A DNA stretch of 64,000 nt from CAWJTN01 sp963845895 (lineage in GTDB: Bacteria; Patescibacteriota; Microgenomatia; UBA1406; GWC2-37-13). The notes beneath the pieces are model-generated. The model saw only the letters and a program-made list of their open reading frames with translations. It was not told the origin of the DNA and searched no databases. The stretch is from the NCBI GenBank assembly GCA_963845895.1, contig CAWJTN010000001.1:868001-932000 (forward strand), in the 5' to 3' direction. Both the position numbers and the translations under genes were made by a program. Of this stretch, positions 50,323 through 59,446 are shown piece by piece (positions within the stretch are counted from its first letter, which is position 1; each line of letters starts with the position of its first letter).

Positions 50323-52050
50323 TTATTGAATGGTCAAATTTGCCTTTGCAAAAGGGTCGGTAAATGGAGCTTGCTGACAATGTGGATAGGCAATATTACA
50401 GTTGATGTAAAAATAAATTTGATAAGTCCCAGCGGACAAACCGCTAACGGTATACGTCCAATTATTTTTGCCACCGCTTTTTGTGACAGTTGGTTGAGTT
50501 CCATTCGTTGGTGCAATCCAGACAGTATTTTTTCCAGCAGAATCAAAAATATTTAAGTGAACCCAAGTGTAATTTGTCGATGAAGAAACTGTTACTTTAA
50601 ATTGAGTTTTAGCAGTAGGTGTTTGAGGATTTGTGTTGATAGTCACACTTCCTCCGGTAGGCCCAGGTGGAGAAGTAGGCTGTCCTGGAACTGGAGTGTA
50701 AGTCGGTTGTCCTGGAGGTGATGTGGGTGGCGGAGTAACATTAGCAAGACCTAAGCAAGCTGGCCTGTCATTTTTTCCTAATAAATTTCTTAAAGTGTCC
50801 ATATAAAACGTTGTTGTCGGAAGAGTACCTTCTCCACTTTTAGGATAAGTAGCACGTTCAATTCCAGATCCCTCACCAAGTTCATTCCAGGACTCAATCA
50901 TCAAAAGATTTGTATTTCCTGGGACTTGTCCAAATTCATTTTTAAAAACTTGACCGTCTTGACGGTCTAGATGAGATCCTTCAGGTCTGTAATCATTTCC
51001 ACCAGGCGAAATATTAGATATAGTAAGTCCATTTACAGTATGAGTATGTGCAGTCCCGTCGCGACTCACACCACCATTGTAAACATCAAACTCTCCATCT
51101 GCCACATTTCTTGCTGGAGTTTTTTCATACCATTCAGTACCCAAAATCAATACTGGTTCTACAGTGAAGTCATTTTTAAAAAGACTTTTAATATTTGTAA
51201 AAAAAACGTCAGCCTTATCAGAATTTGTATAGCTATCACCACCAAAACGGTAAATAGCTAAGATCGGTCGGCCGTCCAATGTTGCCCATTGAGATTGTGG
51301 AAAGGCTTGATAAAAAGGTTTAATAAATTTGTTATATCGGTATTGAGCTGTGTTGGAATCTCCTAAATCTACAGAGCCTCCATCATTTGACGCATAACTT
51401 GCATCCCAAAATTCGGAGACTTTCAAAGGAGATTGTAGTTGATTTATTGCGTTAGATAAATTACCCATATAACCTATATATTGATTATTTGGATTATCCC
51501 AGACATAAACATATGCTATATCGAGTCCGGCACAGGTCATATCAGATGCCTCCAGATACCACCAGAAATAATTTCCGGGATTGTAATAGCTGCCGTCTGG
51601 ATAAGAACTTGTAGTTCCCGGAGGGGTGGCGTACCAATCGGCAGGGACGCAGGTGTGGTCAGGCGGGGGACAATAAAACCAGGACATAAGGATTGCACCA
51701 GTCTGCAAGGGACCAGATATATTTAAATTAGCATGTTGTGGAGCTGTTGTTGTATTAGATTGAGGAGTTGTTGTAGGCGCTTGGTTCAGATTTGCTGGTT
51801 GTGATGTGGGAACTGGCTTCACACCAAAAAGATTGTTGGCAAGAAAATCCTGCGCTCTTTGTGCGAGTGATGCGATATAGGTAGGATTAACTCGCGGTGT
51901 TCCATAAAAAAAAATAGTTTTACCTAGAATTATTGTTAAGCCGAAAGCCGTAAATAAAGCAAGGACTATTTTTAGATTTTGAGGAAGTTTTAGAAGGTTA
52001 GTTATATTTTTTTTAAAAAAAAATGTTAGTGTCTTGATTTTATCTTCCAT
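50323..52050 (-). CDS. membrane-anchored GH99/DUF5010-like glycoside hydrolase
   Basis: A 575-aa protein: membrane helix (about 27-47), an N-terminal anchor block (RVNPTYIASLAQRAQDFLAN) shared in outline with the protein at 55849, a PT/Gln linker, a TIM-barrel-like domain (about 112-430) containing LMIESWNELGEGSGIERAT, and a C-terminal Ig-like domain (about 470-575) after a PTSPPG linker. The WNExGEG signature is found in GH99/GH71/DUF5010-type enzymes that attack mannan-type or other glycans. Surface exposure follows from the anchor; substrate unknown. Confidence 0.75.
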   Translation of the reverse strand: MEDKIKTLTFFFKKNITNLLKLPQNLKIVLALFTAFGLTIILGKTIFFYGTPRVNPTYIASLAQRAQDFLANNLFGVKPVPTSQPANLNQAPTTTPQSNTTTAPQHANLNISGPLQTGAILMSWFYCPPPDHTCVPADWYATPPGTTSSYPDGSYYNPGNYFWWYLEASDMTCAGLDIAYVYVWDNPNNQYIGYMGNLSNAINQLQSPLKVSEFWDASYASNDGGSVDLGDSNTAQYRYNKFIKPFYQAFPQSQWATLDGRPILAIYRFGGDSYTNSDKADVFFTNIKSLFKNDFTVEPVLILGTEWYEKTPARNVADGEFDVYNGGVSRDGTAHTHTVNGLTISNISPGGNDYRPEGSHLDRQDGQVFKNEFGQVPGNTNLLMIESWNELGEGSGIERATYPKSGEGTLPTTTFYMDTLRNLLGKNDRPACLGLANVTPPPTSPPGQPTYTPVPGQPTSPPGPTGGSVTINTNPQTPTAKTQFKVTVSSSTNYTWVHLNIFDSAGKNTVWIAPTNGTQPTVTKSGGKNNWTYTVSGLSAGTYQIYFYINCNIAYPHCQQAPFTDPFAKANLTIQ

Positions 52051-52095
52051 AACTATAATAATACATTATATACAAGTGAAAATTTCAAATTACAA

Positions 52096-53844
52096 ATGAC
52101 AAATGACAAATTTTTAAAGAGGGGGGAAATAGTTACGGCGTTAACGATTATTGGGGTGGTTTTGTTGACTGTTGTTACTTTTATTTCGAATACTTTTTTA
52201 GCAAAAAATAAAATTACATCTAGTTCAAAAGCTTCCGGCTGTGCGGTCATAACCAAAGTCGATGATCCTGGACCATTATCTTCTGGTCAAGACTTTACCT
52301 GTTCAGGAACTTTGGATCCAGCTTTTTCAGGTTCGACCAATATTGCCTGCGGCTGGAGTAAAAACAATGGTTGGCCGCAGAACGGCGGCAGATGGATAAA
52401 TCCAACCTGCAACGGCGTCAACTGTAGCTTTGGTATTCGTATGGATACTTTTTCTAATACTACGACAGATTCCTATAGATTAGTAATGTTTGATATGAGC
52501 TCAAATTGTGGACCAGCAAATGGAAAAAGTATTCCTATTACTTTATACGGAATAACACCGCCATCTCCTACCGCTACTCCAAAAGTTAGTCCTCCCTGCG
52601 ACCCTGGGAAATTAGATAAAAATGGAAACTGTAACTCTGCCTGTTGCGCCAATAATTCTCAATGTCCCAGTGGACAAGCCTGCATTGTTACAAATGGATA
52701 TTGCCAATCCAATTTTTCCTGTGGTGTTGCTCCGACTTCTCCACCTAATCCGACAAACACACCAAAACCAAAAGCTACCAATACACCTATTCCAAAGCCA
52801 ACACCCACAACAATCCCAAACTGTAATAGCAGTTCTTGCAATTTTAGCAATTCTTACTGTCAAAGTACTTGTGGCACAGGTTGGTACTGCACAGGTAGTT
52901 ACTGTCAACCGCCTCCAACCCCAACACCATTTCCTTCTTCGACACCGATTCCTTCTTCAACTCCAATGTCTTCTTCAACTCCAACGCCTACTGCCTCAAT
53001 TCCCACGTCCACGCTAGCACCCGGAGTACCAACCTATACTCCTATACCAAACCCGAGTTCAACTCCCACACAAATACCAACTTCAACACCGGCGCCAACA
53101 CCTTCTTGCAAACTTCTAATGGGAAACGGAGATAAAGATAATAAATTTGACATTGTTTTTCTAGCTGATAATTATAATAATCTAAGTGATTTTCTTTCTG
53201 ATTCAGCTATATCGGTTCAAAAGATTCAGCAAACAAATCTGGGACTTTCAAGACTTAGCAAACTAGATGTTTGGGTTTATCAAGATATTAGCCAAACTTA
53301 TTATCAAAATGATTATACAGATCCACCAACTGGAAGAACTTTTATAATTTGGGACATAAATAAAGCAGACCAGATTGCTAGGAATTGTGCTGGTGATATA
53401 AGCGTTGTATTTTACAATAACAGAAATGATTATGCTGATAGATATTTTGCGGTCACGGGAAGACAGGAGGGATTAAGAAGTATATTTGCTTATAGTAGAG
53501 CCTTGCCTTACATTACTGTTCCTCACGAATTGGGTCATGGAATAGCAGATTTAGTTGATGAATATCCTTTTTTGAGTCCACAAGGTATACCTCTTCAAGC
53601 ACCTTGGGGTACTGATCCTGGGATAAATTGTTCCTCTGCAAGCTCTAATTCACCTACGACTCCTTGTCCCATTTGGGCAAATCAATTCCCTCAAGTAGGT
53701 TGTTATCAAAGATGCGGATGGGCTAATTATTATAGACCGGCAACAAAAAGTATAATGGATGGGGGTGGATTTGGAGAAGTTTATACTTTTAATGACCCGT
53801 CTCTTATAAATGGTTGGGATGTTAACTTAAAAAATTATCAATAA
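52096..53844 (+). CDS. surface protein with M64-like metallopeptidase domain
   Basis: A 582-aa protein. N-terminal prepilin-like anchor KRGEIVTALTIIGVVLLTVV (shared with 54444), a beta domain, a Cys-rich module (CDPGKLDKNGNCNSACCANN), a second Cys-rich piece, a PT-rich linker (about 275-335) and a C-terminal peptidase domain (about 340-582). The zinc site TVPHELGHGIADLVDEY has His477, Glu478 and His481 with a following DEY, as in IgA-type peptidase family M64. The start codon lies in AAATGACAAATG repeat DNA. Secreted and active on surface proteins is the best guess. Confidence 0.8.
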   Translation: MTNDKFLKRGEIVTALTIIGVVLLTVVTFISNTFLAKNKITSSSKASGCAVITKVDDPGPLSSGQDFTCSGTLDPAFSGSTNIACGWSKNNGWPQNGGRWINPTCNGVNCSFGIRMDTFSNTTTDSYRLVMFDMSSNCGPANGKSIPITLYGITPPSPTATPKVSPPCDPGKLDKNGNCNSACCANNSQCPSGQACIVTNGYCQSNFSCGVAPTSPPNPTNTPKPKATNTPIPKPTPTTIPNCNSSSCNFSNSYCQSTCGTGWYCTGSYCQPPPTPTPFPSSTPIPSSTPMSSSTPTPTASIPTSTLAPGVPTYTPIPNPSSTPTQIPTSTPAPTPSCKLLMGNGDKDNKFDIVFLADNYNNLSDFLSDSAISVQKIQQTNLGLSRLSKLDVWVYQDISQTYYQNDYTDPPTGRTFIIWDINKADQIARNCAGDISVVFYNNRNDYADRYFAVTGRQEGLRSIFAYSRALPYITVPHELGHGIADLVDEYPFLSPQGIPLQAPWGTDPGINCSSASSNSPTTPCPIWANQFPQVGCYQRCGWANYYRPATKSIMDGGGFGEVYTFNDPSLINGWDVNLKNYQ

Positions 53845-53848
53845 TAAT

Positions 53849-54412
53849 ATGTGGAAATTAAAATTGGCTGTCGGGATTATTTTAAGTTTAGTATTAACTA
53901 CAATATCTATTGCTTTTTTTTTGCCTCAAACTTCTTCAATGCCTCTTAATAAATTAACTCTTAAAATAGTATTGAACCAAACTTCAGATTTTCATTTAAG
54001 CCTTAGCGCTATTGATACTGAACAAACCTATTCTTCTGACTATCAACTCAATATTCCTGAAAATTTTTACTTGATTAAAATTTTTGATTCTGGAAATAAT
54101 ATTTTATTTTCAGGCAAAGTTTCAAACGTCGATATAATTTATCCGGCCGAGCAGTTTGGTCCAAATATCTCAAGTTCAAATGGAGGAGGAAACTTTTTAA
54201 CCAATCCATCATCGCAAATAGTTCTTTACTTACCGTTTTATTTAGTGGCAAAAAAAATTGTTTTTTATGACCAGGTGAATAACGATAAACTCGATATAAG
54301 TTTAAATAAGTTAACGATACCAAATAATTATATTAAAAGTCTTTGTGGCAATGGAATCTGTGATTTTAATGAAAATATCTTTAGCTGTCCGAAAGACTGT
54401 TTGCATTTTTGA
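53849..54412 (+). CDS. secreted protein with C-terminal Cys-rich motif
   Basis: A 187-aa protein with an N-terminal membrane or signal helix (about 5-27, LAVGIILSLVLTTISIAFFL), a beta domain (about 35-160) and a final CGNGICDFNENIFSCPKDC. That Cys pattern (six Cys with D/N between) is a small calcium-binding-like or EGF-type module often found at the end of surface proteins. It starts 4 nt after the M64-like gene and is likely co-expressed with it. Confidence 0.65.
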   Translation: MWKLKLAVGIILSLVLTTISIAFFLPQTSSMPLNKLTLKIVLNQTSDFHLSLSAIDTEQTYSSDYQLNIPENFYLIKIFDSGNNILFSGKVSNVDIIYPAEQFGPNISSSNGGGNFLTNPSSQIVLYLPFYLVAKKIVFYDQVNNDKLDISLNKLTIPNNYIKSLCGNGICDFNENIFSCPKDCLHF

Positions 54413-54443
54413 TTCCATTTAGTATAAAATGAAAAAGTAGCAA

Positions 54444-55844
54444 ATGAAAAGCTTATATAAAAGGGGAGAAATTGTAACTGCGCTAACAATAGCTGGAGTT
54501 ATTATTCTTACGGTTGTTACACTTGTTTCCAATGTCTTTCTAAGCAAAAATAAGCAAACGACAAAAACGTTGGCAGCAGGAACTCCAAGCTGTGCAAGCG
54601 GTGTCTCTGAAGGAGCTAGTTGTTCAAACAACGGGGAATGGTGCATCAGTTGCACAGGCAATCAAGGTCCTTGTAACAGTGACGCAGGTGTTGGTATACC
54701 ATATCAGTGTCAAAACGGATCATGGAAAAATACAAATCAGTATGGGGAGTGCAATTTGACTTGCGTAGTCTCTAATCCAACTACACCTCCCAATCCGACT
54801 TCAACTCCAGGAGGCCAATGCAATCCAAATGACTGCGGAAATTGGCATTGTGGGGGAGGCCAGTGTGACAAATGCGGAGTTGGACCTTGGTACTGGTGGG
54901 CGACTGGATGTTGGGGATTTACCGGACATGGACCTTCACAAACAGGTTGTTGTACTCCTTGCGGTAACTCTAATTTAATCTGTCAAAATCCGGGAGTGGG
55001 GAGTTGTGGAAATGATGGATGTATTCACGGAGCTCCTCCTACAAATACTCCGGCTCCCAAAGCTACAAATACCCCAGTTCCATCATCTTGTGGATGTGGT
55101 GGTGGTGGTTACTGTAATAGTTACTGTACCAATAGTCGAGTAAATTGTATAAGTAATCCAAGCATATGTTATTCTGGGAATCCTAAAGTTACAAATACTC
55201 CAACTCCAGTTGTTTGCAATCAAATGTCTTACCAAGCTTGTAAAGGCCAAAATGTTGATACAGGATGTTTTATTGATGAAACGAAAAAGTATGGTCATTG
55301 CCAAATTTCTAATAGCCCTAATACTTGCGATTGTATAGCTAATCCTTATCAACCTCCAACTCCAACCTCACCTCCGATCCCAACCAGTACTCCCACACCT
55401 AATCCTAATTGTTTCTGTCAAGTGGAAGTTGCAAGATGTACAGATAGTTGTGGAGAAAGAAGTGGAAAAGATTGCACAAATGGAGGAAGTAATTATTGTC
55501 TTGGTGTTGTAACTCCAACCCCAAATCCTAATAAATGTGGTTGGATGTCTTCTTTAGCCTGTGAGACTAGATCAATTGGAGATATTTGTTCTGAGGGAAA
55601 TAAACCAGGAACATGTAAGAAAACTGGTAATGATATTGCAGGTGCACCTATATGTGAATGTATTTTAAATCCAACTTCAGCCCCAGCTGGAGGTCAAGCG
55701 GCACAGGTAGGTCAGAGTCAAGAGTTTACAGTCCAACAAGATACGACCGTGGCTGTTCCATTATCAAATCCACAGATTGTTAACGTTAATGGTACCAGTT
55801 GCACAATGATTGGAAACAATTATTGTTTAGCAGTTCCACTTTGA
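54444..55844 (+). CDS. Cys-rich Pro/Thr-linker surface protein
   Basis: A 466-aa protein. The N-terminal anchor KRGEIVTALTIAGVIILTVV is almost the same as in the M64-like protein, which marks a common export/anchoring module. The rest has several Cys-rich blocks (CGNWHCGGGQCDKCGVGPWY; CGCGGGGYCNSYC; CFCQVEVARCTDSCG) joined by TPTPNP-type linkers. Disulphide-bonded and extracytoplasmic is likely. No enzymatic motif is seen. Confidence 0.65.
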   Translation: MKSLYKRGEIVTALTIAGVIILTVVTLVSNVFLSKNKQTTKTLAAGTPSCASGVSEGASCSNNGEWCISCTGNQGPCNSDAGVGIPYQCQNGSWKNTNQYGECNLTCVVSNPTTPPNPTSTPGGQCNPNDCGNWHCGGGQCDKCGVGPWYWWATGCWGFTGHGPSQTGCCTPCGNSNLICQNPGVGSCGNDGCIHGAPPTNTPAPKATNTPVPSSCGCGGGGYCNSYCTNSRVNCISNPSICYSGNPKVTNTPTPVVCNQMSYQACKGQNVDTGCFIDETKKYGHCQISNSPNTCDCIANPYQPPTPTSPPIPTSTPTPNPNCFCQVEVARCTDSCGERSGKDCTNGGSNYCLGVVTPTPNPNKCGWMSSLACETRSIGDICSEGNKPGTCKKTGNDIAGAPICECILNPTSAPAGGQAAQVGQSQEFTVQQDTTVAVPLSNPQIVNVNGTSCTMIGNNYCLAVPL

Positions 55845-55848
55845 AAAT

Positions 55849-56250
55849 ATGAAATTTATTAAAAATCAAAAACTAAAAATAACTTTAGCAATATTTGTAG
55901 CTTTTTTGACAGTGCAAATTATAATAAAAAACGAAGTTTTTATCGGTGAGAGTCCTCTGATTAACCCTTCATTTACGACGAGACTGATAAATATGCCAGG
56001 CAATTTTATAGCTTCAGTAGGCAGTCTGTTTCACCCAAATCCTTCCCAAGAGTTTTTCAGTAAGTTACCTAAAGCCAATCCTCCTGCTACAGCCATATTT
56101 AAATCTATTAGTAAAAGTGTGATGGCAGCCGAGGATCCAAGCACAAACACAAAATATATAAAAATACTTAATGGTACTAAAGTTTTGGTTCAGACTGTTA
56201 CTTTAAGCGATGGAAGGACAATAACTGTTATTACACCACTGTCTCAATAG
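55849..56250 (+). CDS. membrane-anchored small surface protein
   Basis: A 133-aa protein with membrane helix (about 9-27) and a block SPLINPSFTTRLINMPGNFI very like the anchor block of the GH99-like protein (RVNPTYIASLAQRAQDF) in spacing and pattern. The C-terminus has a small beta unit (TKYIKILNGTKVLVQTVTLS). It starts 4 nt after the Cys-rich gene, so the genes from 52096 on form an operon. Function unknown. Confidence 0.6.
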   Translation: MKFIKNQKLKITLAIFVAFLTVQIIIKNEVFIGESPLINPSFTTRLINMPGNFIASVGSLFHPNPSQEFFSKLPKANPPATAIFKSISKSVMAAEDPSTNTKYIKILNGTKVLVQTVTLSDGRTITVITPLSQ

Positions 56251-56289
56251 TTGTTTGCATTTTATTTATTAATCATTTATATTCTAATT

Positions 56290-56586
56290 ATGTATTTAGG
56301 ACCATTTTATTTCGACACCAAAGAAATCTTTTTGATTTTGGCAGCCATCTTGCTCGGTTTGGCGTGGTATTTTGGTTGGAGCATCTACTGGTTTGATAAA
56401 AGAATATTATTGACAATTGTAGTTCTTATGCTAATCACCAAGGGTCTCTTGCCGGCAATACATAACGAAGCCTTTTTCATTTTAGCGATAGTCACTATTT
56501 TTTTAACCTTGTATCTTCCGGTCTTTCAGGTGGTTCTTTTTTACTTCATAAGCTTTATGCTCTTCCGAGTACTGAAGGTGATCTAA
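56290..56586 (+). CDS. small multi-pass membrane protein
   Basis: With ATG 56290 the product is 98 aa with three to four hydrophobic helices (LILAAILLGLAWYFGWSIYW; ILLTIVVLMLITKG; AFFILAIVTIFLTLYLPVFQ). The frame extends upstream to a TTG at 56251, which looks less likely. No family recognised. It might be a channel or an export helper for the surface proteins around it. Confidence 0.55.
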   Translation: MYLGPFYFDTKEIFLILAAILLGLAWYFGWSIYWFDKRILLTIVVLMLITKGLLPAIHNEAFFILAIVTIFLTLYLPVFQVVLFYFISFMLFRVLKVI

Positions 56587-56634
56587 CATATATAATAGTT
56601 GACAAATCGATTTGAAATTGATATTTTAAGAGTA

Positions 56635-57492
56635 ATGAAGAAAAAAACATTATTCTTCTGCTTAATTTCACTACTTATATTTTTACATTCTTTTAATTCA
56701 TCTAAAAATTTCCCTACAGTAGTTTTTGCACAAAGTCCAACAAGTCATACTCCAGGTTGTGCTCCTCACTGCCAACATTTAGGTTGTGGTGGTGGAAAGT
56801 GTGGGAGATATTCGTGTCCTAATCCTTGGAATCAATGCGCCGATACGTGTAGTTCTAACGCACAATGTACAGTCCTGACCAATACTCCTGCTCCATCAAA
56901 TTGCACAAAATATGGATGCGTGGGGCCTTGCTATACTATTAATGGAGTGCAGTATTGCTGTAGCCAATTGAATCAATCGCAGTGTAGCACTTACTCAAGC
57001 TATGGATGTTCATGGCAATGTATTGTAACGCCTCCTCCTCCAACCAATCGACCTAAACCAACTAAAACTCCAACTCCAAAACCAACAACTCCGCCGGCTG
57101 CTTCTCCAACACCTACCGTCACCCTGGCTCCTTCGCCAACAGTCAACCCCAGCTGTGTCTGTAAAACTGATGAGAGTTGTGATGCAAGCTGTAGTTTTGA
57201 TTATTACAGTGATGTTACTTATACCAAACCACCAAAATGTTCTCGCGAATCAAGCATCCCTGGTCCGACGCCGGATGCGACAGGAAAAACCGGTTATTGT
57301 CAAAGAAATCTAAGAACAAAAGGAGATGTGGATGGAGATGGTGTGATCACTTCTACTTTGGATTATTTTTACTTTGTTTCAGTAGTTAACGGTGGAGGAA
57401 TACCTTCCTTCGTTAACGCTGATATAAACGGTGATGGGCTGGTTTCTCCTAATGATAGAGACATATTGATTCGAAGTTTACATGGACAATAA
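56635..57492 (+). CDS. secreted Cys-rich protein with C-terminal dockerin
   Basis: With ATG 56635 the product is 285 aa: signal peptide (1-33, ending VVFAQ), Cys-rich blocks (CAPHCQHLGCGGGKCGRYSC), a PT linker and a C-terminal type I dockerin at about residues 228-285. The two calcium loops read DVDGDGVITSTLD (one residue longer than usual) and DINGDGLVSPND, followed by helices (FYFVSVVNGG, RDILIRSLHG). Dockerins bind cohesin domains with high affinity; three cohesin proteins follow downstream, so this protein should plug into them. Confidence 0.8.
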   Translation: MKKKTLFFCLISLLIFLHSFNSSKNFPTVVFAQSPTSHTPGCAPHCQHLGCGGGKCGRYSCPNPWNQCADTCSSNAQCTVLTNTPAPSNCTKYGCVGPCYTINGVQYCCSQLNQSQCSTYSSYGCSWQCIVTPPPPTNRPKPTKTPTPKPTTPPAASPTPTVTLAPSPTVNPSCVCKTDESCDASCSFDYYSDVTYTKPPKCSRESSIPGPTPDATGKTGYCQRNLRTKGDVDGDGVITSTLDYFYFVSVVNGGGIPSFVNADINGDGLVSPNDRDILIRSLHGQ

Positions 57493-57506
57493 TTACAGGA
57501 GCTTTT

Positions 57507-58787
57507 ATGAACAAACTACTCAAGCACGTAAGACAAAAAATTTACAAGGCTCCTTTCACATTTGTTCTTATTGCCTTTGTTACAATAACTGCTTCACTTC
57601 TAATGATAGCCTATGTTTATGAGCAGGGAGTTAAATCAAAAGCCGCAGGTGAAACAGTAACTCTTTCTTTTAACCCAGCTACAGTTTCAGCAGCACAGGG
57701 AGCGGACTTTACAACGACAATCAAAGCGGATTCGACAGCCATGATGATAAGAGGTTTCAATTTTAAGGTAGCTTTTAATAAAAGTGAGGTACAGGTGAAA
57801 ACAATTACATACGAAAATCCTTGGAGCGTCAGTCAGGGTCTTGGAGACGATAATCTAACATTGGATACGGTTAATGCAAATGGAGTCATTAAAATCCAAG
57901 GGGAAAGCCATGATGCTGCAGGAGGACCTGTTTCCTCGGGGACGAGTATTGTTACTATAACTTTTACCTCAAATTCATCTTCAGCTTATGCTATTAGTTT
58001 TGATATTACAGGAGGCAATTTTTATAAATACGATTCAACAACGTATGTCTTAACTCCTCTAGCTTGTACTTCAGCTGGAGATCTTAATGTTAATGGACAA
58101 GGGCCGTCAGCAACTCCCAGTCCAACCGTCACTCCCGGAGGTCCAACATTGACACCGACGCCGACAGTTACCCCAGGTGGACCAACTTTAACTCCAACCC
58201 CGACACCAACCCCTAATGTAGGAGGTGTTAATCTAAATCTCAAACTCAAGTTTCAAGGAATCCTAAGTAAACCAGCAGATGAGTATAATAATTTTAAAGT
58301 CCACGTCACTCTAATATCCGATTCAAAGGTTACTTCCTGTGGAAACGGTAATTTTGTCGCAGACAGCAACGGTATCTGGTCAGGAAGTATTACGGATTGG
58401 ATGCAGAGCGCTATGTGTTCTCCTCCTGTCCCAGGGAGCAACTTTAAAATTTTTGTCAAGGGTCCAAAACATCTGCAGAAAAGGGTTTGTGACAGCACTC
58501 CTACTGAGTCATGGCCAGGAAGTTATCATTGTGAAAATGGTAGTATCACTTTAGTATCTGGTGATAATAATCTCGACTTTTCAGGAATCTATATGTTGGT
58601 CGGAGATTTGCCGGATCAAAATGGAGTTGTTGATTCTTACGATATTTCTTTAGTTAGAAACAATGTCGGTTCAACAGACGCCAAACTATTAAGTGAAGCG
58701 GATCTCAACCTTGATGGGATTGTAGACAGTCAAGACTATTCCCTAGTAATTGCAGCTTTATCGGTAAGAGGAGATGAAGGAGAATAA
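57507..58787 (+). CDS. cohesin-linker-dockerin surface protein
   Basis: A 426-aa protein: N-terminal membrane helix (about 17-36), cohesin domain (about 48-190; VTLSFNPATVSAAQGADFTT, FNFKVAFNKSEVQV), PT linker (about 200-230), a Cys-containing beta domain (about 235-355) and a C-terminal dockerin (about 365-420) with loops DLPDQNGVVDSYD and DLNLDGIVDSQD. A cohesin and a dockerin in one chain is the design of a cellulosome adaptor that can be linked in series. It starts 15 nt after the dockerin gene, same operon. Confidence 0.8.
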   Translation: MNKLLKHVRQKIYKAPFTFVLIAFVTITASLLMIAYVYEQGVKSKAAGETVTLSFNPATVSAAQGADFTTTIKADSTAMMIRGFNFKVAFNKSEVQVKTITYENPWSVSQGLGDDNLTLDTVNANGVIKIQGESHDAAGGPVSSGTSIVTITFTSNSSSAYAISFDITGGNFYKYDSTTYVLTPLACTSAGDLNVNGQGPSATPSPTVTPGGPTLTPTPTVTPGGPTLTPTPTPTPNVGGVNLNLKLKFQGILSKPADEYNNFKVHVTLISDSKVTSCGNGNFVADSNGIWSGSITDWMQSAMCSPPVPGSNFKIFVKGPKHLQKRVCDSTPTESWPGSYHCENGSITLVSGDNNLDFSGIYMLVGDLPDQNGVVDSYDISLVRNNVGSTDAKLLSEADLNLDGIVDSQDYSLVIAALSVRGDEGE

Positions 58788-58823
58788 ACGGATATCAATT
58801 ATCAATTTTAATATTTAAGTTAT

Positions 58824-59423
58824 ATGGATGCCCCAGAACAACCAAACCCAAACAAATCGACTTTTAAAGTTTTAGTAATAGTTGTTATCGTACTGTTTGC
58901 TCTTGCAGCATATTGGATCTATCAAAACACAAGAGCAGTTCTGCCTCCTCAAAATAACGTTTATAACCAACAGCCAACAATGCCGCCAACCACGATACCC
59001 CAAGAAGGATCTCTAATTTTACAGTTAGGCCAAGGTCAGATTGGTTCAGTTGGAAAACCAATCGACATTGATATTTTGGCATCTTCGGGTGTGCACGCCA
59101 TAGTTGGATACGATCTTTTATTTCAATATGATCCTTCTTTGATTGATGTGGTAAGACTTCAATCATTGCTACCTGATTTCACCTTATATTCTGCCAAGAA
59201 AACCGATCATTATACTGGAACAGGTGTGAAGAGCTTATCAAGCAAAACTCAGACAATTTTAAACGGGACAGCAATTGCCAAAATTACGGTAGTTCCTAAA
59301 AAAGCCGGTACATTGACGCTTACTTTGTTGCCAAGTTCGGGAGTTGAAAAAACTCAGATGGTGGACGATAAAACTCACATACTTAACCCGTACATTACTA
59401 GATTAACGATTGAAATTAAATGA
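58824..59423 (+). CDS. membrane-anchored cohesin protein
   Basis: A 199-aa protein with membrane helix (about 12-32) and a single cohesin domain (about 60-199): LGQGQIGSVGKPIDIDILAS, VGYDLLFQYDPSLIDVVRLQ, AIAKITVVPKKAGTLTLTLL. The YDP motif and the Gly-Lys-Pro loop fit type I/II cohesins. No sorting signal, so it stays at the membrane. It would capture dockerin-bearing partners close to the cell surface. Confidence 0.75.
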   Translation: MDAPEQPNPNKSTFKVLVIVVIVLFALAAYWIYQNTRAVLPPQNNVYNQQPTMPPTTIPQEGSLILQLGQGQIGSVGKPIDIDILASSGVHAIVGYDLLFQYDPSLIDVVRLQSLLPDFTLYSAKKTDHYTGTGVKSLSSKTQTILNGTAIAKITVVPKKAGTLTLTLLPSSGVEKTQMVDDKTHILNPYITRLTIEIK

Positions 59424-59446
59424 TTTTTAATGGATAATGAATAGTG

